A DNA stretch of 64,000 nucleotides from Chryseobacterium taiwanense (GTDB taxonomy: Bacteria; Bacteroidota; Bacteroidia; Flavobacteriales; Weeksellaceae), in contig NZ_JWTA01000014.1 in the NCBI RefSeq assembly GCF_000813825.1, forward strand, positions 107,752 through 171,751, in the 5' to 3' direction. The notes under the pieces are model-generated. The model ran no database searches and was not told where the DNA came from. It saw nothing but the letters and a program-made list of their open reading frames with translations. A program made the translations under genes and the position numbers. This document shows, in pieces, positions 1-7,712 of this stretch (the first letter of the stretch is position 1; every line of letters starts with the position of its first letter).

Positions 1-838
1 CCTGATTGACCAATACATTTTTACCTGCTCTGTTGGTAAAAGTTTGTGGTTCTGGTAGGAAAGTATGCGTATGTCCGCCTAAAATAATATCAATATTTTC
101 TGTTTTGGCAGCTAAGATCTTATCACTGATTTTATTGGGTTCATCTTTGTAATCGTAGCCAATATGTGAAAGACAGATTACCAAATCACATTTTTGTTCG
201 TTTTTCAGGAAGTTAGAATAATGCTGAGCTACTTCAACAGGATCTGAATACACTGTTTCTCCATATTGCTTTTTACCCACCAATCCGTCTAATTGAATTC
301 CTACTCCGAAAAGACCAACCTTGATTCCGTTTTTGTTGAAAATTTTGTATTGAGAAGTCTTTCCATCAAGGACAGTATTCTTAAAATCATAATTTGAACA
401 GATAAACGGAAATTTTGCATTAGGCAAAACCTTTAAAAATCCGTCTAAACCATTATCAAAATCATGATTTCCCATCGTTGAAGCATCGTACTTCATCATG
501 GACATTAATTTAAACTCTAGTTCACCTCCGAAAAAGTTGAAATAAGGAGTTCCTTGAAAAATATCGCCTGAATCAAGAAGCAGTACATTGCTTTCCTGAT
601 TTCTGATTTGCTGAATTAAACTTGCTCTTCTTGCAAAACCGCCCTGATTGGGATTTTTGGTATAGCTTGTATCAAAAGGCTCTATTCTGCTGTGTTGATC
701 ATTGGTATGAAGAATAGTCAGTTTGTTTGCAGATTTTAAATCAAGAATATTTAATTCTTCCGCCATCATCATATTGGGAGCTAAAGCCATTGCTAAAGTT
801 CCGCCACCTATTGCTTTTAAAAACTTTTTTCTATCCAT
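1..838 (-). CDS. 5'-nucleotidase/metallophosphatase, catalytic domain protein (3' end outside window)
   Basis: I read this from the sequence as an open frame running off the left edge; about 279 N-terminal residues are present. It begins MDRKKFLKAIGGG, a twin-arginine-like (RK) signal followed by a hydrophobic stretch, so it is probably exported. The calcineurin-type metallophosphoesterase motifs follow in order: HTNDQH (DxH), LLDSGDIFQG, GNHDFDNG, LSHIGYD and GGHTHTF. This is the pattern of UshA/5'-nucleotidase enzymes, which release phosphate from nucleotides in the periplasm. The upstream gene ends in TAA overlapping this ATG by one base, so the two are surely co-transcribed and probably translationally coupled. 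That gene carries the substrate-binding C-terminal domain as a separate protein. Confidence 0.88.
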   Translation of the reverse strand, partial: MDRKKFLKAIGGGTLAMALAPNMMMAEELNILDLKSANKLTILHTNDQHSRIEPFDTSYTKNPNQGGFARRASLIQQIRNQESNVLLLDSGDIFQGTPYFNFFGGELEFKLMSMMKYDASTMGNHDFDNGLDGFLKVLPNAKFPFICSNYDFKNTVLDGKTSQYKIFNKNGIKVGLFGVGIQLDGLVGKKQYGETVYSDPVEVAQHYSNFLKNEQKCDLVICLSHIGYDYKDEPNKISDKILAAKTENIDIILGGHTHTFLPEPQTFTNRAGKNVLVNQ

Positions 839-1605
839 TATTTCTTACCGATAAAATTTAAACGAACATCCGTATTGGGAACTACTTCAGGACTTTTTTT
901 AAAATAATCAATAAATAAATCTCTTAATTTAATTCCTGTCGGGATAGATTCTCCTTTTGAGAAGAATTTCATGTTGTCTCCACCTAAAGCGAGATAATCA
1001 GACGTGGCAATATAATAATCCTGAGTTGGGTTTACAGTTTTTCCGTTGATTAAGCTTTTGGTTAATTGTCCGTTATTGGTTTCAATGTATAAATGAGAAA
1101 CAGGATTGTTGACCTGAGTTTTTGCATAATAGTCAAAAAGCCCCTGCAAATCCGAACCTTTCATTTTTACAATAATCACTTCATTTTCGAAAGGCATTAC
1201 TTCAAAAACACTTTTCAGGAGAATATCTCCTTTACCGATCGTTGTACGGATTCCTCCGATATTGATCAACGCTGCATCAACATTTTTTTGAAGATTTTTT
1301 TTCGCCCATTCATCAGCTCCATCGAATGTATAGTCTGCTAAAAGATTGCCCAAATTACTATTATCACCCTGCTTGGTAAGATCTACATTGGTGTGGGAGA
1401 TTTTCTGATTCATCTCTTTATCCAATTTTAGCTTATAAGGTTCAATAATTTTTGCAAACTCCTCATCATTCTTTAGCTCATTATTAATAGAAATGTTTTT
1501 CTGGATTTTCACCTCCGAAAGCTGTATAGAAGAGGCCGAAGAAGCCGTCTTACAACCGGATAGCGTTGCCAAAGCAATTCCTAGTAATATGAATTTATTT
1601 TTCAT
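838..1605 (-). CDS. 5'-nucleotidase C-terminal domain lipoprotein
   Basis: Lipoprotein of 255 aa with a type II signal peptide (LSGC, Cys18). I start it at the ATG at 1605; the frame extends upstream only to a TTG at 1626. The mature part matches the 5'-nucleotidase C-terminal domain: NSNLGNLLADY, ALINIGGIRTTIGKGDI, VFEVMPFENEV, and YYIATSDYLALGGDNM near the end. In UshA-type enzymes this domain binds the nucleoside and is fused to the metal-binding domain. Here it is a separate protein whose stop codon overlaps the start of the metallophosphatase gene by one base. The two probably work as a two-chain nucleotidase in the periplasm. Confidence 0.85.
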   Translation of the reverse strand: MKNKFILLGIALATLSGCKTASSASSIQLSEVKIQKNISINNELKNDEEFAKIIEPYKLKLDKEMNQKISHTNVDLTKQGDNSNLGNLLADYTFDGADEWAKKNLQKNVDAALINIGGIRTTIGKGDILLKSVFEVMPFENEVIIVKMKGSDLQGLFDYYAKTQVNNPVSHLYIETNNGQLTKSLINGKTVNPTQDYYIATSDYLALGGDNMKFFSKGESIPTGIKLRDLFIDYFKKSPEVVPNTDVRLNFIGKK

Positions 1606-1685
1606 AATATCTTTTAGTATATGCAAATATAATTATATGTATAATAAAACATTATTATTTATTATAAATTCTTAGTGTAAATGAT

Positions 1686-1693
1686 TAAATTTG
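1686..1693 (+). promoter_or_regulatory. Bacteroidota -7 element (TAAATTTG) of dapA
   Basis: TAAATTTG fits TAnnTTTG and lies 19 bp before the dapA ATG at 1713. No clear -33 element is visible. It sits in the short divergent gap between the nucleotidase operon and dapA. Confidence 0.55.
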
Positions 1694-1712
1694 GCAAAAA
1701 TAATTCTAACAG

Positions 1713-2585
1713 ATGAGCATTTTAAAAGGAGTAGGTGTTGCATTGGTAACACCCTTTAATGAAGATTTATCCGTAGATTTCGATAGTTTAACAAAATTAG
1801 TTGATTACAACATCGAAAACGGAACCAATTATTTAGTTGTTTTGGGAACTACAGCCGAAGCTGCGACGCTTTCTGCTGATGAGAAGAAACAGGTTATTGA
1901 GCATATCATTAAGGTTAATAATAAACGCGTTCCTTTGGTTTTAGGAATTGGCGGTAATAATACTCTTGAAGTCAAGCAACAGATTGAAGAAGCAGATTTA
2001 TCAGCATTTGAAGCGGTACTTTCTGTGTCTCCATATTATAACAAACCTAATCAGGAAGGACTTTATCAGCATTATAAAGCTCTTGCTTCTACAGGTAAAA
2101 ATATCATTATTTATAACGTTCCTTCAAGAACAGGACAAAATATTGATGCGGAAACCACTTTACGTTTAGCAAAAGAGTTCCCGAATTTATTTTTGATTAA
2201 AGAAGCAGCTCCAAATATTCTTCAGTATTTCGATATTTTAAGAAAAAAGCCTGAAGGATTCAATTTAGTTTCAGGAGATGATGAATATACACTTCCTGTA
2301 ACTTTAGCTGGTGGAAATGGAGTAATTTCTGTAATCGGACAAGCATATCCAAAAGAATTCTCTGCCATGGTTCAATTGGCTTTTGATAGAAAAGTTGATG
2401 AAGCTTATGAGATCCACAACAAATTAGTAGAAATTACAAGATTAATTTTTGCTGAAGGGAATCCGTGTGGTATTAAAGTTATTTTGGCAGAAATGGGGAT
2501 TATCAAAAATTATTTGAGACTTCCATTGGTTGCTGCTTCAGAAGGTCTTCATACGAAGATTAAAGCTGAGATGGCAAATATTTAA
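1713..2585 (+). CDS. dapA: 4-hydroxy-tetrahydrodipicolinate synthase
   Basis: DapA condenses pyruvate with aspartate semialdehyde, the first committed step to diaminopimelate and lysine, in the cytoplasm. The 290-aa length is normal for the family. The TIM-barrel landmarks are present: GVGVALVTPF at the N-terminus; Thr46-Thr47 in LGTTAEAATL (usually GTTGE, so one Gly is Ala here); Tyr134 in IIIYNVPSRTG with the substrate-binding Arg139; the Schiff-base lysine Lys163 in LIKEA; and GNPCGIK near the C-terminus. It is monocistronic, with its own -7 element and a terminator after the stop. Identification is firm. Confidence 0.97.
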   Translation: MSILKGVGVALVTPFNEDLSVDFDSLTKLVDYNIENGTNYLVVLGTTAEAATLSADEKKQVIEHIIKVNNKRVPLVLGIGGNNTLEVKQQIEEADLSAFEAVLSVSPYYNKPNQEGLYQHYKALASTGKNIIIYNVPSRTGQNIDAETTLRLAKEFPNLFLIKEAAPNILQYFDILRKKPEGFNLVSGDDEYTLPVTLAGGNGVISVIGQAYPKEFSAMVQLAFDRKVDEAYEIHNKLVEITRLIFAEGNPCGIKVILAEMGIIKNYLRLPLVAASEGLHTKIKAEMANI

Positions 2586-2593
2586 TATAATTT

Positions 2594-2615
2594 CAGTAAC
2601 ATTTTAAAGTTACTG
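2594..2615. repeat. short hairpin after dapA
   Basis: CAGTAAC and GTTACTG form a perfect 7-bp inverted repeat with an 8-nt loop, just after the dapA stop and ahead of the T-tailed terminator. It has no T-tract of its own, so it may be an RNA 3'-end stabiliser or part of a double hairpin. Confidence 0.5.
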
Positions 2616-2627
2616 CAAACATATAAG

Positions 2628-2658
2628 GGTGAAAGGTTTTATACTTTTCACCTTTTTT
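2628..2658 (+). terminator. Rho-independent terminator of dapA
   Basis: GGTGAAA pairs with TTTCACC (extended by G·T, G-C and T-A pairs), and six T follow. It lies 42 bp after the dapA stop. Confidence 0.8.
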
Positions 2659-2679
2659 AATCAATAAATTTTAGCAATA

Positions 2680-3183
2680 ATGAAACTTATAGAAGCAAAC
2701 GAAAATGATATTCCTTTAATTCAGGACTTGGCGAGAAGATCATGGGAAAATGCTTATGCAGAGATTCTTTCTAACGAACAGATGGAATATATGTTATCCA
2801 CTATGTATTCTGCAGAGGAAATTGGAAGCCATTTGCAACAGCCGAATTATCATTATTATTTAATTCAAGATGATGCTCATGGCTCTTATGAAGGATTTAT
2901 AGGGTACGAAAACAGCTATGAAGAAAATACAACAAAACTTCACAGAATATATCTTGTTCCTGAAAGTAAAGGAAAAGGATTTGGAAAAGACGCTTTGCTA
3001 TTTTTAAATGAGAAGACTGCCAAATATGGAGATAAAAGGATTGTTTTAAATGTAAATAAGAACAACTCTGCAAGAAATTTTTACGAATCTCAAGGCTATA
3101 AAGTATATGATGAGGGAGTTTTTGATATTGGAAACGGATTTTTTATGGACGATTTTTTAATGGAGTATATCGTAGAGAACTAA
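2680..3183 (+). CDS. GNAT family N-acetyltransferase
   Basis: A 167-aa cytosolic protein with the GCN5-related acetyltransferase fold. It has an N-terminal beta strand and helix (IPLIQDLARRSWENAY), then the acetyl-CoA pyrophosphate-binding segment HRIYLVPESKGKGFGK at about residues 88-103 (family pattern Q/RxxGxG/A). A strand with NVNKNNSARNFYESQGY follows, the usual motif B helix. The family acetylates an amine on a small molecule, peptide or protein; the substrate cannot be told from sequence. It stands alone between dapA and an AraC-type regulator. Confidence 0.85.
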   Translation: MKLIEANENDIPLIQDLARRSWENAYAEILSNEQMEYMLSTMYSAEEIGSHLQQPNYHYYLIQDDAHGSYEGFIGYENSYEENTTKLHRIYLVPESKGKGFGKDALLFLNEKTAKYGDKRIVLNVNKNNSARNFYESQGYKVYDEGVFDIGNGFFMDDFLMEYIVEN

Positions 3184-3339
3184 AAATTATATAACATTTT
3201 AGTATAATTCTATAATATGTGAATTTATTTATCTTGTCATATTTGCAAGTATCAAGTCGCTTATAAATAATATACATATACTTTGTTATTAGCATTTTTA
3301 GCTTTTTAGTAAGTATATTTTTTTTCATCCTTAGTGTTT

Positions 3340-3374
3340 AATTCCTGTGCTTAAATGTTGCAGGAATTTTTTTT
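3340..3374 (+). terminator. Rho-independent terminator
   Basis: AATTCCTG pairs with CAGGAATT and a run of T follows. It lies about 157 nt beyond the acetyltransferase stop, so the transcript has a long 3' region or a small separate RNA ends here. Confidence 0.65.
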
Positions 3375-3445
3375 GTTATTCTATATCACTTTTATTTGAA
3401 ATAATGAGTATATTTACTCTTAAATATAAACACACTTAGATTAGG

Positions 3446-4030
3446 ATGAAAATGTACGTTAAATTTGATTTCAATGCGCTCTGTAGGAAAGTGCTGGATG
3501 AAAAGTTGCAAGAATATGGAGTAAAATACCGAATGCTCGACTTTGGTGAAGTGGAGTTTTATGAAGATTTTACGCAAGAGCAACATCTTGTCTTTAAAAA
3601 AAGACTTCAGGATTATGGCATTGAAATTATCGAAAGTCAGAAAATAGCTTTAGTGCAGAAAATAAAAGATGCTATTGTAGAACTTGTGTTTTCACAAGAT
3701 AATATTTCTGTGAAAGCTTCTATTTATATCGCTGAAAAACTAAATCATAGCTACGGATACTTATCGAATATGTTTTCAGAAATTACTTATACATCGATAG
3801 AAAACTTTATTATCATTCAAAAAATTGAATATGCTAAAGAGTTGATGATGAGTAATAAATATAGTTTAACTGAGATTTCGTTAAGGCTGAACTATTCAAG
3901 TGTGGCACATTTAAGCAGCCAGTTTAAAAATATTACAGGACTTACCCCTTCTTTGTTTTTAAAGATTATTGGAAAAAGAAAAAGTCTTAAGGAAAAAGAA
4001 AGGACACTAAGTATAAAAAATTTAGTATGA
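3446..4030 (+). CDS. AraC-type helix-turn-helix transcriptional regulator
   Basis: A 194-aa protein. Residues about 95-180 match the AraC/XylS double helix-turn-helix: SVKASIYIAEKLNHSYGYLSN as the first HTH, then ENFIIIQKIEYAKELM, LTEISLRLNYSSVAHLSSQFK and TGLTPSLF, the usual end of the second HTH. The first 90 residues form a small domain with alternating strands and helices that I cannot assign; it is not a cupin. This organisation is common among stand-alone AraC-like regulators in Flavobacteriia. The gene overlaps the receiver-like gene by four bases (ATGA), so the two proteins are probably made together and may act together. A near-consensus -7 (TATATTTA) lies about 35 bp upstream inside a GAGTA/TACTC repeat. 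Confidence 0.85.
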   Translation: MKMYVKFDFNALCRKVLDEKLQEYGVKYRMLDFGEVEFYEDFTQEQHLVFKKRLQDYGIEIIESQKIALVQKIKDAIVELVFSQDNISVKASIYIAEKLNHSYGYLSNMFSEITYTSIENFIIIQKIEYAKELMMSNKYSLTEISLRLNYSSVAHLSSQFKNITGLTPSLFLKIIGKRKSLKEKERTLSIKNLV

Positions 4031-4476
4031 ACAAAGAGTTTTTGAATGTTACATTGTTAGACTCTAGCGTCCATAGTCTTATTCTTTTAAAAAAAATATT
4101 TCAAGAGCATAGAATAAAGATAAGATGTACCGATTTTTATAGTGATGAAGACTTGAGCCAATATTTAAACAAAGCAGCGTTTGGAGTTCCTGATGTTATT
4201 TTTATAAATTATCAAGATATTCAGAATACAGATTTTCAGCTTATTCGGGAAAGAATAGATGACACAAGATATAGCTCTGCTATATTTGTTGTCTATTCAG
4301 GTAATTTAGATGATAACGAAATAGAAAATATTCTTATTTCCGGAGCTAACATATTTTTGAAAATGAATGAAGATTATGCTAAGTTAAAAAAAACAGTTTC
4401 AGAAATTATTACTATGATTTGGCAATATCAGACTTCTGGACTTAACAAAAGTAATTTTATTATGAAAATGGGTTAA
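4027..4476 (+). CDS. degenerate response-regulator receiver domain protein
   Basis: A 149-aa single-domain protein with the alternating beta/alpha pattern of CheY-like receivers: VTLLDSS (strand 1), VIFINYQDI (strand 3), AIFVVYSGN (strand 4) and ANIFLKMNEDY (strand 5 with the conserved Lys). The residue at the end of strand 3, normally the phosphorylated Asp, is Asn61. The first acidic pair is reduced to the single Asp12. It is therefore unlikely to be phosphorylated in the standard way. There is no output domain. It overlaps the AraC-type gene by 4 bp, which suggests a partner or co-regulator role. The fold assignment is by pattern and is less certain than the missing Asp. Confidence 0.65.
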   Translation: MNKEFLNVTLLDSSVHSLILLKKIFQEHRIKIRCTDFYSDEDLSQYLNKAAFGVPDVIFINYQDIQNTDFQLIRERIDDTRYSSAIFVVYSGNLDDNEIENILISGANIFLKMNEDYAKLKKTVSEIITMIWQYQTSGLNKSNFIMKMG

Positions 4477-4855
4477 CCTTTTTTAATTATACAACGCATA
4501 ATATTCACTTAAAGGTGATAATTATGTAAAAAAAAATTATAATGATGTAAATTTTTTATGTTGGGATATGGCAAATTTGTAATGGAAATTAATAACACAA
4601 ATAAGCCATATAAAAAAACACACTGAAATTTATCTCTTGAATCTTAGATAAAACGTTAGTTAAACAAAATGAATGATTGGAGTTTCCAATTTAAGCGTAG
4701 AAGATCTTTAAATAAAACGGTACAATCATGAAAACTCAAAAGTTAAAAGAATTTTTCTCTTAACTCAAATAGTTGGTTTTTATAATAATATTTGGAAACT
4801 CTATTCATTTTGTTATTTATTTTGCCTTTCAATTTCTTCTTAATAACAGTTTTAT
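4477..4855. other. AT-rich intergenic region with a palindromic segment
   Basis: About 380 bp without a convincing gene. It contains the imperfect inverted repeat at 4666-4811 and two tiny overlapping frames inside it (20 codons at 4669-4731 and 11 codons at 4728-4763, sharing ATGA). I see no RNA family I recognise and no good promoter match. Confidence 0.5.
4666..4811. repeat. imperfect inverted repeat with nested hairpin
   Basis: The left arm 4666-4689 (AAAATGAAT, six bases, AGTTTCCAA) matches in reverse complement the right arm 4792-4811 (TTGGAAACT, two bases, ATTCATTTT). A smaller hairpin, AGTTAAAAG/CTCTTAACT (4741-4749/4757-4765), is nested inside. It could be a small mobile-element remnant or a structured RNA; there is no evidence to choose. 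Confidence 0.6.
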
Positions 4856-4888
4856 AAAAGCCGTGGGAATTTTTTTTCCACGGCTTTT
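4856..4888. terminator. bidirectional terminator at the 3' end of recG
   Basis: AAAAGCCGTGG pairs with CCACGGCTTTT around a T-rich loop. A/T tracts on both sides let it work on either strand. It directly abuts the recG stop on the minus strand. Confidence 0.85.
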
Positions 4889-4889
4889 T

Positions 4890-6974
4890 TTATGAAATTT
4901 TACTCCATTTATTTTTTCCTCGGTAGTACTTCAGATAATAATTTTTGATCAACAAGTTATCGGATCGAGCAAGAAGAGGGTCAGTTTCCAGAATTTTATC
5001 GACCGTTTTTTTTGTCAGTTTTATAATTTGAGCATCTTCAACTAAGTCCAATCTTTTAAAATCTACAACACCGCTTTGCTGAGTTCCCAAAATATCTCCG
5101 GGACCACGAAGTTTCATGTCCACTTCAGAGATTTTGAAACCATCATTGGTTTCTGTCATGGTTTTAATGCGGGTTCTGCTGTCGGAAGACAATTTATCGG
5201 AAGTCATCAGAATACAATAACTTTGTTCCGCACCACGACCAACACGACCTCGCAATTGATGAAGCTGCGATAAGCCAAACCTTTCAGCACTTTCAATCAC
5301 CATTACAGAAGCATTAGGAACATTTACACCGACTTCAATTACTGTAGTAGCAACCATAATTTCAGCTTTTCCTGAAGCAAAATAACTCATAGCTGCATCT
5401 TTTTCATCAGGTTTCATCTTTCCGTGAAGCATCGTGATATTGTACTTTGGGAAATTATCCATCACATTTTCTAATCCTACCATTAAGTTTTTATAATCTA
5501 ATGTTTCAGACTCTTCAATTAGTGGATACACAAAATACACCTGTCGCCCTTTTTGAATTTCCTCTCTACAAAAATTGTAAACGTAAGCTCTGTCTTTTTC
5601 TCGTCTGTGAGCTGTTATAATTGGCTTTCTTCCCACCGGCATTTCATCGATTACAGAAACATCAAGATCAGAATAAAAGCTCATGGCAAGTGTCCTGGGA
5701 ATAGGTGTTGCGGTCATTACCAGAATATGCGGCGGAATTTTATTTTTAGCCCAAAGCTTTGCCCGTTGTGCAACCCCGAATCTGTGCTGTTCATCAATAA
5801 TAGCTAATCCAAGATTTTTAAATTTTACTTTGTCTTCCAAAATAGCATGAGTTCCCACTAAAATAGAAAGTTCTCCATTTTCAAGCTGTTCATGGATGAT
5901 TTTTCTTTCAGATGCTTTGGTTGAACCGGTTAAAAGACGAACGTTTACGCCTGTATCAACAAGTAAATCTTTAATTCCATTATAATGCTGTTGAGCAAGA
6001 ATTTCGGTAGGAGCCATCATACAGCTTTGAAAACCGTTGTCCATTGCAATAAGCATCGTCAATAAAGCGACCATAGTTTTTCCCGAACCTACATCACCCT
6101 GCAAAAGTCTGTTCATCTGGATCGGTTTTTTCATATCCTGACGAATTTCTTTCAGAACTCTTTTTTGTGCTCCCGTAAGTTCGAATGGAAGATTATTCTT
6201 ATAAAAACCCGTGAAAAAATCTCCAACAATAGGAAAAGGATTTCCATGTGACTGGGTTTTATGATGAAGTTTTTTTAATGCATAACCCAACTGGAAGAAG
6301 AACGATTCTTCAAACTTTAATCTGTAATCGGCTTTTTCAAAATGTTCGATGTCTTTTGGAAAATGGATATTCAGATAAGTATGCTGTCTTGATAAAAACT
6401 TAAAATGTTTCATCATGTATTCAGGCATATTCTCTTCGATCAGATTGGGAATTTCTTTACAGATATTCTTTAAAACGGTTTGAAAGAATTTTTGATTTAA
6501 TCCTCTTTTGGTAAGCTTTTCAGAACTTGGATAAATGGGTCTTAGACGATTGTCACTTTCTTTTTTTTCTTCAACCTCGATTTCCGGATGTGGCATCGAA
6601 AACTGATTATTAAAGACATTGATCTTTCCGAAAATATAAATTTCCTTATTGACAGGAATCTGCTCTTTCAGCCATTTAGAATACTGAAACCATACCAAAT
6701 CCATAGATCCGGTATCATCATTGAATTTAGCCGAAAGTCTTTTTGTTTTTCCAGTCTGTACTTCTTGAATACTGGTGATTTTTCCTTTTAGCTGAACATC
6801 TGTATTGACATTATTAAGCTGAGAAACCTTATGAACTTTACTTTTATCCAAATAACGAAGAGGGTAGAAGTTCAAAAGATCTTCCACGGTGGAAACTCCT
6901 AACACATTTTTGATGAGTTTGGCTTTTTCAGAACCGATACCTTTTACATATTCTATGGAAGTTTCGAGATTCAT
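4890..6974 (-). CDS. recG: ATP-dependent DNA helicase RecG
   Basis: RecG remodels stalled replication forks and branch-migrates Holliday junctions. At 694 aa it has full family length. An N-terminal OB-type wedge domain (about 60-150) is followed by superfamily 2 helicase motifs: Walker A GDVGSGKT at 293-300, DEQH box at 394-397, TATPIPRTLA, and the motif VI region QLRGRVGRG. The start is the ATG at 6974. It appears to be transcribed alone and ends in a strong hairpin. No residue that I would expect to be conserved is missing. Confidence 0.97.
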   Translation of the reverse strand: MNLETSIEYVKGIGSEKAKLIKNVLGVSTVEDLLNFYPLRYLDKSKVHKVSQLNNVNTDVQLKGKITSIQEVQTGKTKRLSAKFNDDTGSMDLVWFQYSKWLKEQIPVNKEIYIFGKINVFNNQFSMPHPEIEVEEKKESDNRLRPIYPSSEKLTKRGLNQKFFQTVLKNICKEIPNLIEENMPEYMMKHFKFLSRQHTYLNIHFPKDIEHFEKADYRLKFEESFFFQLGYALKKLHHKTQSHGNPFPIVGDFFTGFYKNNLPFELTGAQKRVLKEIRQDMKKPIQMNRLLQGDVGSGKTMVALLTMLIAMDNGFQSCMMAPTEILAQQHYNGIKDLLVDTGVNVRLLTGSTKASERKIIHEQLENGELSILVGTHAILEDKVKFKNLGLAIIDEQHRFGVAQRAKLWAKNKIPPHILVMTATPIPRTLAMSFYSDLDVSVIDEMPVGRKPIITAHRREKDRAYVYNFCREEIQKGRQVYFVYPLIEESETLDYKNLMVGLENVMDNFPKYNITMLHGKMKPDEKDAAMSYFASGKAEIMVATTVIEVGVNVPNASVMVIESAERFGLSQLHQLRGRVGRGAEQSYCILMTSDKLSSDSRTRIKTMTETNDGFKISEVDMKLRGPGDILGTQQSGVVDFKRLDLVEDAQIIKLTKKTVDKILETDPLLARSDNLLIKNYYLKYYRGKNKWSKIS

Positions 6975-7047
6975 TTTTTTGAGTTTCGAGATGTTATCCT
7001 CGATTTTTTGAATAGAAAAACAAAGGTTCGAATTTCGGTAAAATAAA

Positions 7048-7073
7048 AAAGACTTCCAAAAAAATTGAAAGTC
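7048..7073 (-). terminator. terminator of the thioredoxin-like gene
   Basis: GACTTCCAA and TTGAAAGTC pair with one mismatch. Read on the minus strand, the hairpin is followed by a T-run from the A-tract just before 7051. Confidence 0.6.
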
Positions 7074-7140
7074 TGTCTGATATTTTTTAAGATTAAATTC
7101 TAAAATGTTGAATTATGAATCACATTCCTCAAAATTCCAA

Positions 7141-7674
7141 TTAATCTTTTATTTTAGATTTAAATTTTTTCTGATAATCTTCCCACTGTTCTCTCGAACG
7201 GATTTTTTTGAACATATCCTTAGAAATAAATTCTAAATAAGGTTCCAGCTCTTTAGCTGACAATTCACCTTGTAAAATGGTAATTGGGCCACCTTTCTCA
7301 TCCAGGAATACCGTACTGGGAACAGCTCCTACATTCATATACTGGGTAAATTCATGTAAGGAATTTCTTCCTTTTTTTACCTCAGTATTGGGATTTGAAA
7401 ATGTTCTGTCAAAAATTTCAATTGAGTTTTTTTCTTCTGCATTAAATTTTACGGGATAATAATTTTGATTGATAATATCAGCAATGATCTGATGCCCGTA
7501 GGTTTTTTTATCCATTATTTTGCATGGACCACACCAGTCAGCATAGAAGTCGATCAATATTTTTTTAGGATTCTCTTTCTGAGCTTTCAATGCCTCTTCA
7601 ATGGTCATCCATTTTACCTGCGCAAAGTTGAAAGTCAACAAAAAAAGACAGATGATGCTTATAATTTTCTTCAT
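7141..7674 (-). CDS. exported thioredoxin-fold protein
   Basis: A 177-aa protein with a Sec signal peptide (MKKIISIICLFLLTFNFAQ) and a thioredoxin domain with the redox motif WCGPC (Cys48, Cys51) in IDFYADWCGPCKIMDKK. The cis-proline region is GAVPSTVFLDEKGGP. Proteins of this DUF255/thioredoxin_7-like type reduce or oxidise disulfides in the periplasm. The natural substrate is unknown. It lies downstream of a POT transporter on the same strand with a 38-bp gap, so some read-through from the transporter is possible. It is a paralogue by fold only of the TlpA-like protein at 59614. Confidence 0.85.
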   Translation of the reverse strand: MKKIISIICLFLLTFNFAQVKWMTIEEALKAQKENPKKILIDFYADWCGPCKIMDKKTYGHQIIADIINQNYYPVKFNAEEKNSIEIFDRTFSNPNTEVKKGRNSLHEFTQYMNVGAVPSTVFLDEKGGPITILQGELSAKELEPYLEFISKDMFKKIRSREQWEDYQKKFKSKIKD

Positions 7675-7712
7675 GATTTGATATTTAAGTAAAAATAAGC
7701 ATTTGCTTATTC

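Noticed and set aside
1605..1626. Longer N-terminus of the nucleotidase C-terminal domain protein
   Set aside because: Uses a TTG and would spoil a clean lipoprotein signal that begins at 1605.
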